Shown: positions 54,535 through 63,946, counted from the first letter of the stretch. The stretch: DNA of 64,000 bases from Bradyrhizobium erythrophlei (GCF_900129505.1 NZ_LT670818.1:4125001-4189000), one strand, 5' to 3'. Numbers and translations are program-made. The notes: a model not told the origin generated them from the letters alone.

Positions 54535-55640
54535 ACACGAAGCTCGTTAACGGTCATCTGCATTGGCAGTTACAAACTTGTGGGATCACATTTGAGGCGG
54601 CGCTAAACCACAGCCTAGGAGCGAAGTTCCTGACACCTGCCATTGTCGATGAACCTACATAAATTGAAAAAGTTCCGCCTGCGGAACAAACATTGGATAG
54701 GCCGCAAAAGCAGATCACAGGGCCTTTTCTAAATCGTCCTATTTCGTCGCGGACCCACAGCTATCAGGTCGGGGACTGCCGGCCGCCGCTGGCGTGAAGC
54801 GGCCGTTAGTCGAGTATGCGATCTACGTGGTTCACGGAACCAAGAAGCGGCGACCAATCGTCCGGCACCTCATCGGAGGCGCGCTTGGCATCCTCGCGCA
54901 AGCGATCGGGAGAGCCTCCAAGGGAAGCCGCGACATTGCCGGCATTCTCGCAACGTCATTGCGGCGTAGTTCGTTCCGTTCATCGGCGACTGACGCATAT
55001 GCAACTCCATGAACCCGATTGGGGCGAGAGCCATGAACCTTCGTATCGGCTCGTGACCCCTTTGGATGCCCTACGTTTACCCTCGTTCAATTGAGCCGCT
55101 GATCGCGATCGGTTTAGATAGGGCGTGCGGTAGCTCTCCCGCTATCGCTGCCCTCCTGGGGCGTTTCCTCCCTAGACTTGGGCCGCTTGCGGCAATGTAG
55201 GCGGCCCTTCTTTCTCGCGCTGACGACCAAGGCCAATCTCGAGTGGAGGACGGCATAATGTTGTTATTCATCTATTGGTCCGTAATGTTGGACCCTGCAA
55301 CCTGGTCGCCGAATAGCGTGCCGTTGCAGCGTGATCAGGATTAAGTCCAAGGTCGATGGAATTACGGTCACTATCTTCCTTGCCATCCCTGAATTCTCGG
55401 AACGCATCGAGAAAGAAAGTTTGCCAATAGGGATCGGTGAACTCCGCGATGCCAGTGTTCCGCTACAAGGGAAGTCGTCGCTCGATTCGTTTCCATCATC
55501 GAGGGTGGCTCGATTCCTTGGCCGCAAGTCCGAAATATTTCAAATGTAGACGATGATTATCAAGGAAGGACCGCTCTTGGCGCAAAGCGGCCGTAGGCTG
55601 GCGGCATTTCTGCGTTTGCGTGTCACGTGCCTCGACATCA
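54535..55640. other. Repeat-rich intergenic region
   Basis: 1.1 kb without a supported gene. It holds a GAAGCGGCC repeat copy at 54787-54807 and the right copy of the long direct repeat at 55473-55592. Frames at 54794-55094 and 55264-55549 look like translations of repeat sequence (for example SSDDFPCSGT) rather than proteins. Confidence 0.55.
55473..55592. repeat. Long direct repeat, right copy (shared with 53681-53797)
   Basis: Begins GGAAGTCGTCGCTCGATTCG and ends GACCGCTCTTGGCGCAAAGC GG. Same orientation as the left copy, 1.8 kb apart. Confidence 0.9.
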
Positions 55641-58600
55641 TCACTCTGCTGGATGCGGCGCGTAGGAGGGATCGCGTGCGGCCGCGCGAACGGAGCGGCG
55701 CACATGGGAGAACCACGGATAGAGGGCAGGGAGCACCAGCAACGTGAGCAAGGTCGCGCTGATCAGTCCTCCGATGACAACGGTCGCAAGCGGGCGCTGC
55801 ACTTCGGCGCCGGAGTTCGTCGAAAGCGCCATTGGAAGGAAGCCGAGGCTGGCAACGGTCGCCGTCATCAGCACCGGGCGCAGCCGCGTCATCGCAGCTT
55901 GCCAAGCCGCTGCGACGGCGGCGAGTCCTTCCTTGCGCCGTTCCTCCATGTAGCTCACCATCACGACGCCATTCAGAATGGCAATGCCGAACAAGGCGAT
56001 GAAGCCGACCGCGGCCGAGATGCTGAATGGCATGCCTCGTAGCGCCAGGGCGAAGATCCCGCCGACGGCTGCGAACGGTACATTGAAGAAGATCAGCGTC
56101 GCGAGCCGCGCGCTGCCGAACATCAGATGGAGCAGCAGGAAGATGACTGCGAGCGCCACCGGCACGACGGTCGACAGCCGCGCCATGCCCTCCTGCAGAT
56201 TCTGGAAACTCCCACCCCAGGAGATCGTATAACCCGGCGGCAGATGGACCTGAGCTGCAACCGCCTGTTGTGCGTCTGCCACGAAGCCTGCGAGCGGCCG
56301 CGCGCGCACGTTAGCCTGCACCTTGATGATGCGTTTGCCCTGCTCGCGTTCGATCTGGGCAGGACCAGGCTCCCAGCTGACGTCGGCCAGATCGCTAAGC
56401 GCAACCGAAAGGCCGGCGCCGTTGCTCACACGCAGCGCCCGGATACGGGCGATGCTGTCACGGTCCTGCGGCGCCAACCGGACGCGGATGTTGTACCGCT
56501 CTTCCCCGTCCTTCATGGTGCCCACCGTGCGTCCGCCGAGCGCTTCGACAAGGTCAAGCACCTGGGTCGCGTTGAATCCGTGACGGGCGATGGCATCGCG
56601 ATTGACGACGACGCGCAGATAAGGCTGGCCGACGGTTTGCTTGGCCTGCACGTCGGCGGCGCCAGGAACGCTCGACACCACGCGCGCCACATGGTCGCCA
56701 AGGTCGCGGAGTGTCGCCGTATCGGTCCCGTGGATGACGATGGCAAGGTCCGCCATCACGCCCTGCAGCAGGTCGTCCATCCGCATCTCGATCGGCTGCG
56801 CCCAGCTCTGGGTAATTCCGGGCACGCTTTCATCCAGAGCCTGCTTGTAGGCTTCGATCAGCCCGGCCTCGGTCTGCGCGGTCTGCCATTCCGACTTCGG
56901 CTTGAGAATGATGAAGGTGTCGCTTTGCTCGACTCCCATGGGGTCGGTCGGGATCTCCGAGCTGCCGCCAAGCGTGACGACGGTCTGGACCTCGGGGAAT
57001 TTCTTCAGCGTCTTCTCCACCATGGTCTGTGTGGCGATGGCGGATTCGAGCGAGATGCCGGGCACTTTGGTCGTGGTGACGGTTAGCGCACCTTCCTCCA
57101 GGCGAGGCAGGAACTCCGCGCCGAGGTTTGAGCCGATCGCGAGCGCGCTGCCCAGCATCATCGTCGCTACCAAGATCGTGATGGCGGGATGGCGCATCGT
57201 CCTCGCGAGCACGGGCGCATAACCGCGGCGGGCGACTCCGATGATGCGGCTGTCCCGTTCGGCGACCGGCCTGCGAAGGAAGAATGAAGCGAGCACCGGC
57301 ATGAGCGTGAGCGTCAGCACGAGCGATGCGACCAGCGCGAACATTACCGTCAGCGCCATTGGGCGGAACATCTTGCCCTCGACGCCCTGCAGGCTGAGGA
57401 TCGGCAGATAGATCAACGTGATGATCGCGACCGCAAAGGCGACCGGTCGCGCCACATCGTGCGCGGCCTCGCGCACCACCTGCGCCGCGGGGAGGGAAGG
57501 CGCCTCGGCGCGGCGACGCACGATGTTCTCGATCATCACCACCGCCCCGTCGACCAGGAGGCCAAAATCGATGGCGCCGAGGCTCATCAGGTTGCCCGAC
57601 AGTCCGGTGAAATACATCGCGGTGATGGCGGCCAGCATCGAAAGCGGAATCGCCAGCGCCACGATGATGGCGGCGCGGAAATTGCCCAGCAGCAACAACA
57701 GGACGGCGATGACCAGGAAGGCGCCCTCAGCCAGGTTGTGGGCCACGGTCTCCAGAACGCGGTCGATCAGATCGGCGCGATTGTAGTAGGGAACGATGCT
57801 GACACCGGGCGGCAGCGTTTTGTTGATCTGTTCGACGGCGGTACCGAGCCGCTGCGCGACCACGCGCGTGTTCTCGCCCAGCGTCATGAGTGCGACGCCC
57901 ACCACCGCTTGGCCGTTGCCTTGGTTGGTAACCGCGCCGAGCCGCGGCATCGGCGCCTCCACCACCTCGGCGACGTTCTTGACGTACAGTGGCGAACCGC
58001 CGGCTGCCGTGCGCAGGACGATATTGCCAATATCGCCGATCGATTCCAGCAGTCCTTCGCCGCGGATGACAGCCTGCTCGCCGTTGCGAGCGATCGTCGC
58101 ACCGCCGGTAGCGCGGTTGTTCTGCGCCACCGCGTTGTAGATGTCCTCGATCGACATTCCAAAGCGCGTCAACGCGCTCTGGGAGACACGGACCTCGTAG
58201 GTCTTGAGTTCGCCGCCGTTGACATTGACCTCAGTGACGCCCGGGACCAGCTTGAGCTGCGGCGCGACCTGCCAATCCAGGATCGAGCGCAACTGCATGA
58301 GCGAGTAGTTCTTGCCCTCGACCCTGAACTGGTAGATCTCGGAGAGGCCGTCGGAGAGCGGGCCGAGCCTGGGCGCCCCTGCTTCTGCGGGCAGCGCTGC
58401 CTGGCTCAGCCGCTGCGCTACAAGCGTGCGGTCGGTCAGGATGTCGCCGCCGTCAGCGAACTTCACATAGATGACGGAAAGCCCGTAGCGAGAAATCGAG
58501 CGGTAGCTCGTCATGCCCGGCAGGCCCTGCAGCGCGAGCTCGATCGGCGTGGTGATCGAACGCTCCACGTCCAGGGGGGCGAGCCCTGCCGCTTGGGTGG

Positions 58601-58748
58601 TGACCAGCACCTGAAGCGGCGAGATGTCCGGGTCGGCGTCAAACGGCAGGCGCTGCATGCTCAAAAGACCGGCGGCGACAAGCGCGGCGATGAGCATGAG
58701 CACGACCATGCGGTTGCCAAGGGCGGCATCGACAATTCTGTTGATCAT
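55641..58748 (-). CDS. CzcA/CusA-type heavy-metal RND efflux transporter
   Basis: A 1035-residue RND transporter. The helix 4 signature is SLGAIDFGLLVDGAVVMIEN, with the two Asp and the Glu that mark metal exporters of the CzcA type (HME class, for Co, Zn, Cd or Ni) rather than drug pumps. The N-terminus MINRIVDAALGNRMVVLMLI is typical. It is the second gene of a two-gene operon; the adaptor stop is 13 bases from its start. No outer-membrane CzcC gene is in the window. Confidence 0.93.
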   Translation of the reverse strand: MINRIVDAALGNRMVVLMLIAALVAAGLLSMQRLPFDADPDISPLQVLVTTQAAGLAPLDVERSITTPIELALQGLPGMTSYRSISRYGLSVIYVKFADGGDILTDRTLVAQRLSQAALPAEAGAPRLGPLSDGLSEIYQFRVEGKNYSLMQLRSILDWQVAPQLKLVPGVTEVNVNGGELKTYEVRVSQSALTRFGMSIEDIYNAVAQNNRATGGATIARNGEQAVIRGEGLLESIGDIGNIVLRTAAGGSPLYVKNVAEVVEAPMPRLGAVTNQGNGQAVVGVALMTLGENTRVVAQRLGTAVEQINKTLPPGVSIVPYYNRADLIDRVLETVAHNLAEGAFLVIAVLLLLLGNFRAAIIVALAIPLSMLAAITAMYFTGLSGNLMSLGAIDFGLLVDGAVVMIENIVRRRAEAPSLPAAQVVREAAHDVARPVAFAVAIITLIYLPILSLQGVEGKMFRPMALTVMFALVASLVLTLTLMPVLASFFLRRPVAERDSRIIGVARRGYAPVLARTMRHPAITILVATMMLGSALAIGSNLGAEFLPRLEEGALTVTTTKVPGISLESAIATQTMVEKTLKKFPEVQTVVTLGGSSEIPTDPMGVEQSDTFIILKPKSEWQTAQTEAGLIEAYKQALDESVPGITQSWAQPIEMRMDDLLQGVMADLAIVIHGTDTATLRDLGDHVARVVSSVPGAADVQAKQTVGQPYLRVVVNRDAIARHGFNATQVLDLVEALGGRTVGTMKDGEERYNIRVRLAPQDRDSIARIRALRVSNGAGLSVALSDLADVSWEPGPAQIEREQGKRIIKVQANVRARPLAGFVADAQQAVAAQVHLPPGYTISWGGSFQNLQEGMARLSTVVPVALAVIFLLLHLMFGSARLATLIFFNVPFAAVGGIFALALRGMPFSISAAVGFIALFGIAILNGVVMVSYMEERRKEGLAAVAAAWQAAMTRLRPVLMTATVASLGFLPMALSTNSGAEVQRPLATVVIGGLISATLLTLLVLPALYPWFSHVRRSVRAAARDPSYAPHPAE

Positions 58749-58761
58749 GGCGATCTCACCC

Positions 58762-60009
58762 TTAGCCTTGGTCCGGAATGGTGGATTGCATCAGGGTCGC
58801 CTTCAGCCAATAGCTGCCTTGGCCGACGACCGGCGTCCCAGCCGCGAGTCCGCTCGTGATTTGCGTCTTTCCGTTCGCGATCAGGCCCGTATGGACCGCG
58901 CGCCAGGCGAACCGGCGGTCCGCCGTCGGGATGAACACGACACTCTGCCCATTGACTTCCTGCAGGCTTTCGCTCGGCACCGTGACACCGTCGTCTCCCT
59001 GCGGTGAGAGAATCGTGACGGTCGCGAACATGTTCACGCGCAGCGCGTCGTCCGGATTTGGCACCTCGCACCGTATTTTGGCCATTCCGGTGGTCGGCTC
59101 GATCGCGTCGGGAATGTAGGTGACATGACCGGTAAAAACGCGCCCTGGAAAGGCGTTCACTCTCACTTCCACGGCGTCCCCGACCTTGACCAAGCCGAGA
59201 TCCTTCTCCGCCACGTCGGCCTGAACCCAAACGGTCGAAAGGTCGGATACGGTGAAGATCGGCGTCGCCGGATCCACGATCTCTCCGGTTGCGACAGCGA
59301 CCGAATCAACGACCCCTGCAAATGGCGCGACGATGGCGCCGCGGGAAACCGCCGGCGGCTGATCGCTTGACGAGCCGGAGTCAGCAGCGGCAGGGCGCAC
59401 GGGCAATAGCCGGGCCTCTTCTTCGTGGTACTGCCGCAACTGCGCTTCCTTGGTGCGGAGATCGGCTTCCATGGTGGCCACGGTGGCGCGCCGGGCTTCG
59501 AGCTCGGCCTGGGTCACCAGGTCGCTGCGAATAAGGTTTGCCGCGCGGTCATAAGCAGCACTAGCCGCTGCGAGTTGCGCTTTTGCCTGACTGAGCGCCG
59601 CCTCGGCGCTCAGAACCCTGCTATGGGCGGCACTGAGGTCGAAATTGTCGAGCACCGCAAGACGTTGACCTGCAACGACCCGATCGCCGGCGGTTACATC
59701 GACTGTCTCGATCCGGCCGCGCGCCGTAGGCTTGATGCGGGCAAGGTGGAGCTGATCGTATCCGACGCTACCTGTCGCGGACACGGCGCGCACCAGCGGC
59801 CCGGCCTTCGCCTGCCCAATCTGCAATTGCAGGTTCGCCAGCTTCGGCTCGGAGAGAGTAATTGTGGCGGGCAACTCCGGAACGGCGGCAACTGCCGAAG
59901 GGGCGCTCACGGGCACGGCGATCGAGGCGGACGGCAACGAACGGCCCGCCGCAAATCCCGCGGCTACGGCGATAGCGACCGTCGCGACACTGAGCAGCAA
60001 GCGCTTCAC
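58762..60009 (-). CDS. CzcB-type efflux adaptor (membrane fusion protein)
   Basis: About 415 residues from a GTG at 60009 preceded by GGGAGG. The start is an export-type segment (LLLSVATVAIAVAAGFAAGR). Then come a lipoyl domain (ARIKPTARGRIETVDVTAGD), an alpha-hairpin (AAEAALSQAKAQLAAASAAY) and beta-barrel domains (STVWVQADVAEKDLGLVKVG). It would join the metal pump to an outer-membrane channel. It is divergent from the two-component genes, with the inverted repeat at 60155 between them. Confidence 0.9.
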   Translation of the reverse strand: MKRLLLSVATVAIAVAAGFAAGRSLPSASIAVPVSAPSAVAAVPELPATITLSEPKLANLQLQIGQAKAGPLVRAVSATGSVGYDQLHLARIKPTARGRIETVDVTAGDRVVAGQRLAVLDNFDLSAAHSRVLSAEAALSQAKAQLAAASAAYDRAANLIRSDLVTQAELEARRATVATMEADLRTKEAQLRQYHEEEARLLPVRPAAADSGSSSDQPPAVSRGAIVAPFAGVVDSVAVATGEIVDPATPIFTVSDLSTVWVQADVAEKDLGLVKVGDAVEVRVNAFPGRVFTGHVTYIPDAIEPTTGMAKIRCEVPNPDDALRVNMFATVTILSPQGDDGVTVPSESLQEVNGQSVVFIPTADRRFAWRAVHTGLIANGKTQITSGLAAGTPVVGQGSYWLKATLMQSTIPDQG

Positions 60010-60154
60010 AATCGGTAGCCTCCCAGGAAGGAGGGACCGATTGTCGGACTCCGACCAATGGATCGCGAATACGTGAGCTGTGCGTGATAGGCTTGTATGA
60101 ATCATCTTCCCGCTCCGACGAAATATCGTTGGCCGGCATCGTTAGCGGGCTTTT

Positions 60155-60202
60155 CTGACGCCGGCCTGAAGGCTATCTGCTTGACGTTCAGGCTGGCGTC
60201 AG
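60155..60202. promoter_or_regulatory. 16-bp inverted repeat between metal efflux and two-component genes
   Basis: CTGACGCCGGCCTGAA (60155-60170) and TTCAGGCTGGCGTCAG (60187-60202), complementary at 15 of 16 positions, with a 16-base spacer. It sits in the 230-base divergent promoter region and is the best candidate operator for the adjacent response regulator. Confidence 0.8.
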
Positions 60203-60242
60203 CTTTCTCCTGCAATTAACCCTCATGACGACGAGCGGGCCC

Positions 60243-60899
60243 ATGCGAGTCTTGCTAATTGAAGACGAACCACATCTCGGATCGGCTGTGCAGGAGCATG
60301 TTCGCGCGGCAGGACATGCGGTCGACTGGTTCGAAAGGCTAGAGCCGGCGGAGCACGCGGTGCGCACGGTATCTTACGACGCGCTGCTGCTTGATCTGCA
60401 CCTGCCCGATGGGCGCGGCCTGGATTTCCTGCGCAAACTTCGCCGCCGCGGTGATGTGCTGCCGGTCGTCATCCTCACCGCGCGCGATTTGGTCAGTGAC
60501 CGGATCGAGGGGCTTAAGGCCGGCGCCGACGATTACATCGTCAAACCTTTCGACCTCGACGAAGTGAATGCACGTTTGGAGGCCGTCAGCCGCCGGTATT
60601 TCGGCAAAGCAGTGCCGGTCGTTCAGGTCGGTCCGGTGGAGCTGGAGTGGGAATCGAAGGTGGCGCGGCTGGACGGGCGACCGATCGAACTAAGCGCGCG
60701 GGAGTGGGCCGTGATTGGAGTGCTGGGGCGACGACGGCAATCGACGGTGTCGAAAGAGCAAATCGAGGATGCGCTGTATGCGTTCGGGGAGGAAATCGAG
60801 AGCAACACCATCGAAGTTTATGTCAGCCGCATTCGCCGCAAACTCGGGCGGGATTTCATCCGCACGATACGCGGTCTCGGTTATCGCCTGGGAGACTAA
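60243..60899 (+). CDS. OmpR-family response regulator
   Basis: About 218 residues. The receiver domain shows the acidic pair in MRVLLIEDEPHLG, the phosphoacceptor in ALLLDLHLPDGRG, the conserved Thr in VVILTARD and the Lys in YIVKPFD. The C-terminal winged helix has SNTIEVYVSRIRRKLGRDFI. I choose ATG 60243 because it gives the canonical MRVLLIEDE start; ATG 60225 is also in frame. It is followed after 3 bases by its kinase. By position it probably controls the CzcBA operon. Confidence 0.92.
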   Translation: MRVLLIEDEPHLGSAVQEHVRAAGHAVDWFERLEPAEHAVRTVSYDALLLDLHLPDGRGLDFLRKLRRRGDVLPVVILTARDLVSDRIEGLKAGADDYIVKPFDLDEVNARLEAVSRRYFGKAVPVVQVGPVELEWESKVARLDGRPIELSAREWAVIGVLGRRRQSTVSKEQIEDALYAFGEEIESNTIEVYVSRIRRKLGRDFIRTIRGLGYRLGD

Positions 60900-60902
60900 G
60901 AC

Positions 60903-62237
60903 GTGGCAGGCAGGAGTCTGGTTTCGCGGTTGATTTGGCTGTTGTGCTCGTCGATGGCGGGACTGTGGCTGCTGGGCAGCGTCACGGCAGGCATGCTCAC
61001 GGTATTCGAGATCAATGAAAGGCTCGATAATGCGATAGAGGAAGTGGCTCAGCGGCTGCTGCCCGCGACATACGATGTCGTGCAGCAGCCGCAGGCCATG
61101 CAGCAGATGGTTCGGCAACTGGTCGCGACGACGGATCCGAAGGCTCTGGCCTATCAGATCATCGGTCCGACCGGCGAAATCGTCATGCGCTCTGACAATG
61201 CGCCAGAGACACCGTTTCAGGTCCCGCGCCAGACTGGCTTTCACGACATCCCGCGGTACCGGGTCTATGCTCAGCCTGCGGCTGCTGACGGGTATTTTGT
61301 TGAGGTCGCCGAGCCAGCAGCGCATCGCTCCGAGGCGCTATGGCGGGCCGTCGGGCTCACGGTCGGACCGCTGCTGCTTTTCTTGCCGTTGTCCTGGTTT
61401 TTGATCCGCTGGGCGGTGTTTCGGAGCATGAGCTCTTTGGACCGGTTGCGCTGGGAGATCGGTCATCGCGACGGCTCCAATCTGTCGCTGATCCCCGATA
61501 TGGGCCTGCCGACCGAACTCGCTCCAATCCTTGCAGCAGTCAACCGGCTGCTGGAGCGGCTGGGGCGTGCGCTGGCGGCGGAACGCCAGTTCGCCGCGAA
61601 CAGCGCCCACGAGTTGCGGACGCCAATCGCTGCCGTGCGGGCGCAGATGCAATTGCTCTCGGCACAGCTTGCCGGCACGCAGCACGCAGAACGTGCAGCG
61701 CGTGTCGTCAACCAAATAAAAGGGCTAAGCAGTCTTGCCGAGAAGCTGCTGCAACTATCGCGGACTGGCGCAGGAGTCGGGATGCAGCAGGATCCCGTCG
61801 ATATATTGACTGTCCTACAAGTGCTAGTCGATGAGTTTCGCCGACGCGAGGACGTGGGAGACAGACTGGTCGTCAACGCGGAATGCCGGGACGAATTCAT
61901 CGTGCTGGGGGAATTGGACATTCTCGGCATCACGCTCCGCAACCTGATCGAAAATGCTGTCCGTTATGGTGCGCCCGACGAGCCGATCGAGATCGTTATC
62001 GAGCGCGGCCGACAAATTCGGCTGCTCAATGGCGGCGCCATCATTTCGTCCGAGACTCTCGAAGGTCTGAAGAAACCTTTCGTTCGCGGATCATCGGTCG
62101 GCGCCGGCGGCGGTCTCGGGCTTGCCATTGTTGATAGCGTCATGAAGCAGATTGGTGGCAGCCTGACCCTCATTTCCCCTGTCATGGGCCGTGGCAGCGG
62201 CTTTGAGGCGCGCCTGGTCTTCCCTGAACCGAATTGA
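60903..62237 (+). CDS. Sensor histidine kinase with a degenerate ATP lid region
   Basis: A 444-residue membrane kinase of the TctE/QseC-like group. It has a first helix (LIWLLCSSMAGLWLLGSVTA), a periplasmic loop of about 120 residues, a second helix (VGLTVGPLLLFLPLSWFLI) and the H-box SAHELRTPIAAVRAQ. The N-box is NLIENAVRYGAPDEP and the G2 box GGGLGLAIVDSVM. The G1 box (normally DxGxG) reads LLNGGAIISSETL, with no Asp. The GTG start lies 3 bases after the regulator stop. The signal is probably a metal ion. Confidence 0.9.
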   Translation: MAGRSLVSRLIWLLCSSMAGLWLLGSVTAGMLTVFEINERLDNAIEEVAQRLLPATYDVVQQPQAMQQMVRQLVATTDPKALAYQIIGPTGEIVMRSDNAPETPFQVPRQTGFHDIPRYRVYAQPAAADGYFVEVAEPAAHRSEALWRAVGLTVGPLLLFLPLSWFLIRWAVFRSMSSLDRLRWEIGHRDGSNLSLIPDMGLPTELAPILAAVNRLLERLGRALAAERQFAANSAHELRTPIAAVRAQMQLLSAQLAGTQHAERAARVVNQIKGLSSLAEKLLQLSRTGAGVGMQQDPVDILTVLQVLVDEFRRREDVGDRLVVNAECRDEFIVLGELDILGITLRNLIENAVRYGAPDEPIEIVIERGRQIRLLNGGAIISSETLEGLKKPFVRGSSVGAGGGLGLAIVDSVMKQIGGSLTLISPVMGRGSGFEARLVFPEPN

Positions 62238-62376
62238 ATAATTCGGATCACATCTTCAGGACCTGAGCGTTTGCCGGGCGCTCGTCAGTTGTCGAGCGAC
62301 GTGGTTGAAATGCGCCTGTGTTCCGGTTGATCCTGAAGGCAGCGCTCCCTCGGAGCGCTCGGGCAACTGAGCAGGA

Positions 62377-62508
62377 TAAGCATGACGGATTCTCCGCCAT
62401 CCCGTCCTCCGCGCACTCCATAGCGAGCGACGGATCGTAGCCACAAAATGCGCCGTGATCCCACCCAATGCCATTCCTGCTTGGCCGCCTCTGGCGCGCA
62501 AGAGACCA
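62377..62508. repeat. Direct repeat, left copy (shared with 63149-63283)
   Basis: About 130 bases starting TAAGCATGACGG and ending near CTCTGGCGCGCAAGAG. It repeats the sequence immediately upstream of the recombinase start. About four-fifths of bases match. A perfect 7-bp hairpin (GCGCTCC...GGAGCGC) lies just to its left at 62342-62358. Confidence 0.85.
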
Positions 62509-62531
62509 CCAGCTAACGCTCGCGTCAGCGG

Positions 62532-63155
62532 CTAGAGTTCGATCTGCTCGGCGATGTTTAGAGCGTCGTCCACCTCAATCCCAAGATATCGAACGGTGCT
62601 CTCCAACTTCGTGTGGCCGAGAAGGAGCTGAACCGCACGGAGGTTGCCGGTTTTGCGATAGATCTGGGTAACCTTGGTGCGTCGCATCGAATGCGTGCCG
62701 TAAGAGACCGATTCCAAGCCAATGCTGTCGACCCAGCGATGCACGAGCCGACCGTATTGTCGTGTGGATAGGTGAGGGCGCGCATGAAGTCGACTTGGGA
62801 ATAAGTATCGACAGCCAGTTGTCCTGACCGTTCTTAGCCAGGCTTCAACAGAGACCCTTGTCTGCTCTGTAATTTCGAATTGGACTGGTCGGCCCGTCTT
62901 CTTTTGAACGATCGTTGCTCGATCCCGCACCTTGGCGCCTAAACAGACTTCATCCAAACGAAGCTTGACTAAATCGCAGGCGCGAAGTTTGCTGTCGATT
63001 GCTAAGTTGAAGAGTGCAAGGTCGCGCCATTTACGCGAGATCTCTAGGCGAACGCGAATGGACCAAACGTGTTGGGGTTGGAGCGGTTTCTTTTGACCGA
63101 CGAGCAATCCCTTATTCCAAGGTCGTGGCCGGTCTTTGTCGACAACAGTAAGCAT
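62532..63155 (-). CDS. Tyrosine recombinase/integrase
   Basis: About 207 residues from the ATG at 63155. The full catalytic set can be seen: Arg in IDSKLRACDLVKLRLDEV, Lys in VQKKTGRPVQFEI, the His-x-x-Arg box in YGTHSMRRTK, His in LLLGHTKLESTVRYLGI, and the nucleophile Tyr in the same segment. The arm-binding domain is short or absent, so it is a compact XerD-like recombinase of a kind widespread in Rhizobiales. Its upstream sequence is present again to its left (62377-62508). Confidence 0.88.
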   Translation of the reverse strand: MLTVVDKDRPRPWNKGLLVGQKKPLQPQHVWSIRVRLEISRKWRDLALFNLAIDSKLRACDLVKLRLDEVCLGAKVRDRATIVQKKTGRPVQFEITEQTRVSVEAWLRTVRTTGCRYLFPSRLHARPHLSTRQYGRLVHRWVDSIGLESVSYGTHSMRRTKVTQIYRKTGNLRAVQLLLGHTKLESTVRYLGIEVDDALNIAEQIEL

Positions 63156-63283
63156 GACGCTTTCTCCACCATCCCGCCCTCCACGGCGTTCTATGGTGAG
63201 CGACGGATCGTAGCTACAAAAATGCGGCGTGATCTCATCCAAATGCCATTTCCGATTGGCCACTTCTGGCGCCAAGCGGACAT
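63149..63283. repeat. Direct repeat, right copy (shared with 62377-62508)
   Basis: Contains the recombinase start codon at its left edge (complement of CAT at 63153) and its promoter region. It ends in CTTCTGGCGCCAAGCGGAC, a version of the GCGCAAAGCGG repeat. Confidence 0.85.
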
Positions 63284-63676
63284 TTCGATGGCGCACTTGA
63301 GTCCGCGATGAATTCAAAAACGGTCCTCGGTCTATCGTTGACGACCTTTCATTTATGAGCCTTTGCTCGTGCCACTTGCTTGTTCAACCCTTGGAGAATT
63401 CACGCTCGATTACCCCGATTGCGGACAAACCGTGACGAAATGTGCAAGTGGGGCATCGAGTGGGGATACTGGTGCACCACGCCGTGGAGTCGAGCTACTG
63501 CGTTGAAAACTGAAGAATACATTGGGGTCACTGATCTAAATGGGGCTCCGATTCGGAGCGGTTTTCCATGCTGCCGCCGGGTCCGCCGTTAATCACCTTT
63601 CGCTTTGGTTTTTTGGGTTAACACATTAGTTATTTTTTTGCGGGCATTTTGTGCTTCCATCAATCAGGGAGGCACT
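63284..63676. other. Intergenic region upstream of gapR
   Basis: About 390 bases. A frame at 63380-63592 shows no family character. The part next to gapR is T-rich (AGTTATTTTTTTGCGGGC) and probably contains its promoter. Confidence 0.45.
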
Positions 63677-63946
63677 ATGTCTGACGTCACCATTCCCGGC
63701 GGCAAAATTCGCGCTTTCGTTGAACGGATCGAAAATCTGGACACCGAATTGTTGGAGTTGAACGAACAAAAGAAGGAAGTGTTTGCGGAGGCTAAAGGGG
63801 AAGGGTTTGACGTGAAGATCCTCAAAGAGATCGTCAAACTTCGAAAGCAGGACCAGGAAGAGCGCGACGAGCGCGAGGGTCTGCTCGATCTCTATATGCG
63901 CGCCATGGAGCAGGCCGGGCCAGAGAAGGTCGCCAAGGCTGCATGA
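63677..63946 (+). CDS. GapR-family nucleoid-associated protein (DUF2312)
   Basis: An 89-residue protein. The ATG at 63677 follows AGGGAGGC. The GapR core is present: IRAFVERIENLDTELLELNE and VKILKEIVKLRKQDQEERDE. GapR binds overtwisted DNA and supports replication in alphaproteobacteria. Compared with the chromosomal form it has an altered N-terminus and a C-terminal tail (MEQAGPEKVAKAA). With a recombinase next door it could be an element-borne copy. Confidence 0.9.
   Translation: MSDVTIPGGKIRAFVERIENLDTELLELNEQKKEVFAEAKGEGFDVKILKEIVKLRKQDQEERDEREGLLDLYMRAMEQAGPEKVAKAA

Noticed and set aside
57459..58859. 466-codon frame on the plus strand over the metal pump gene
   Set aside because: Antisense of a well-defined CzcA-type protein; composition is His/Arg/Asp-rich and matches no family.
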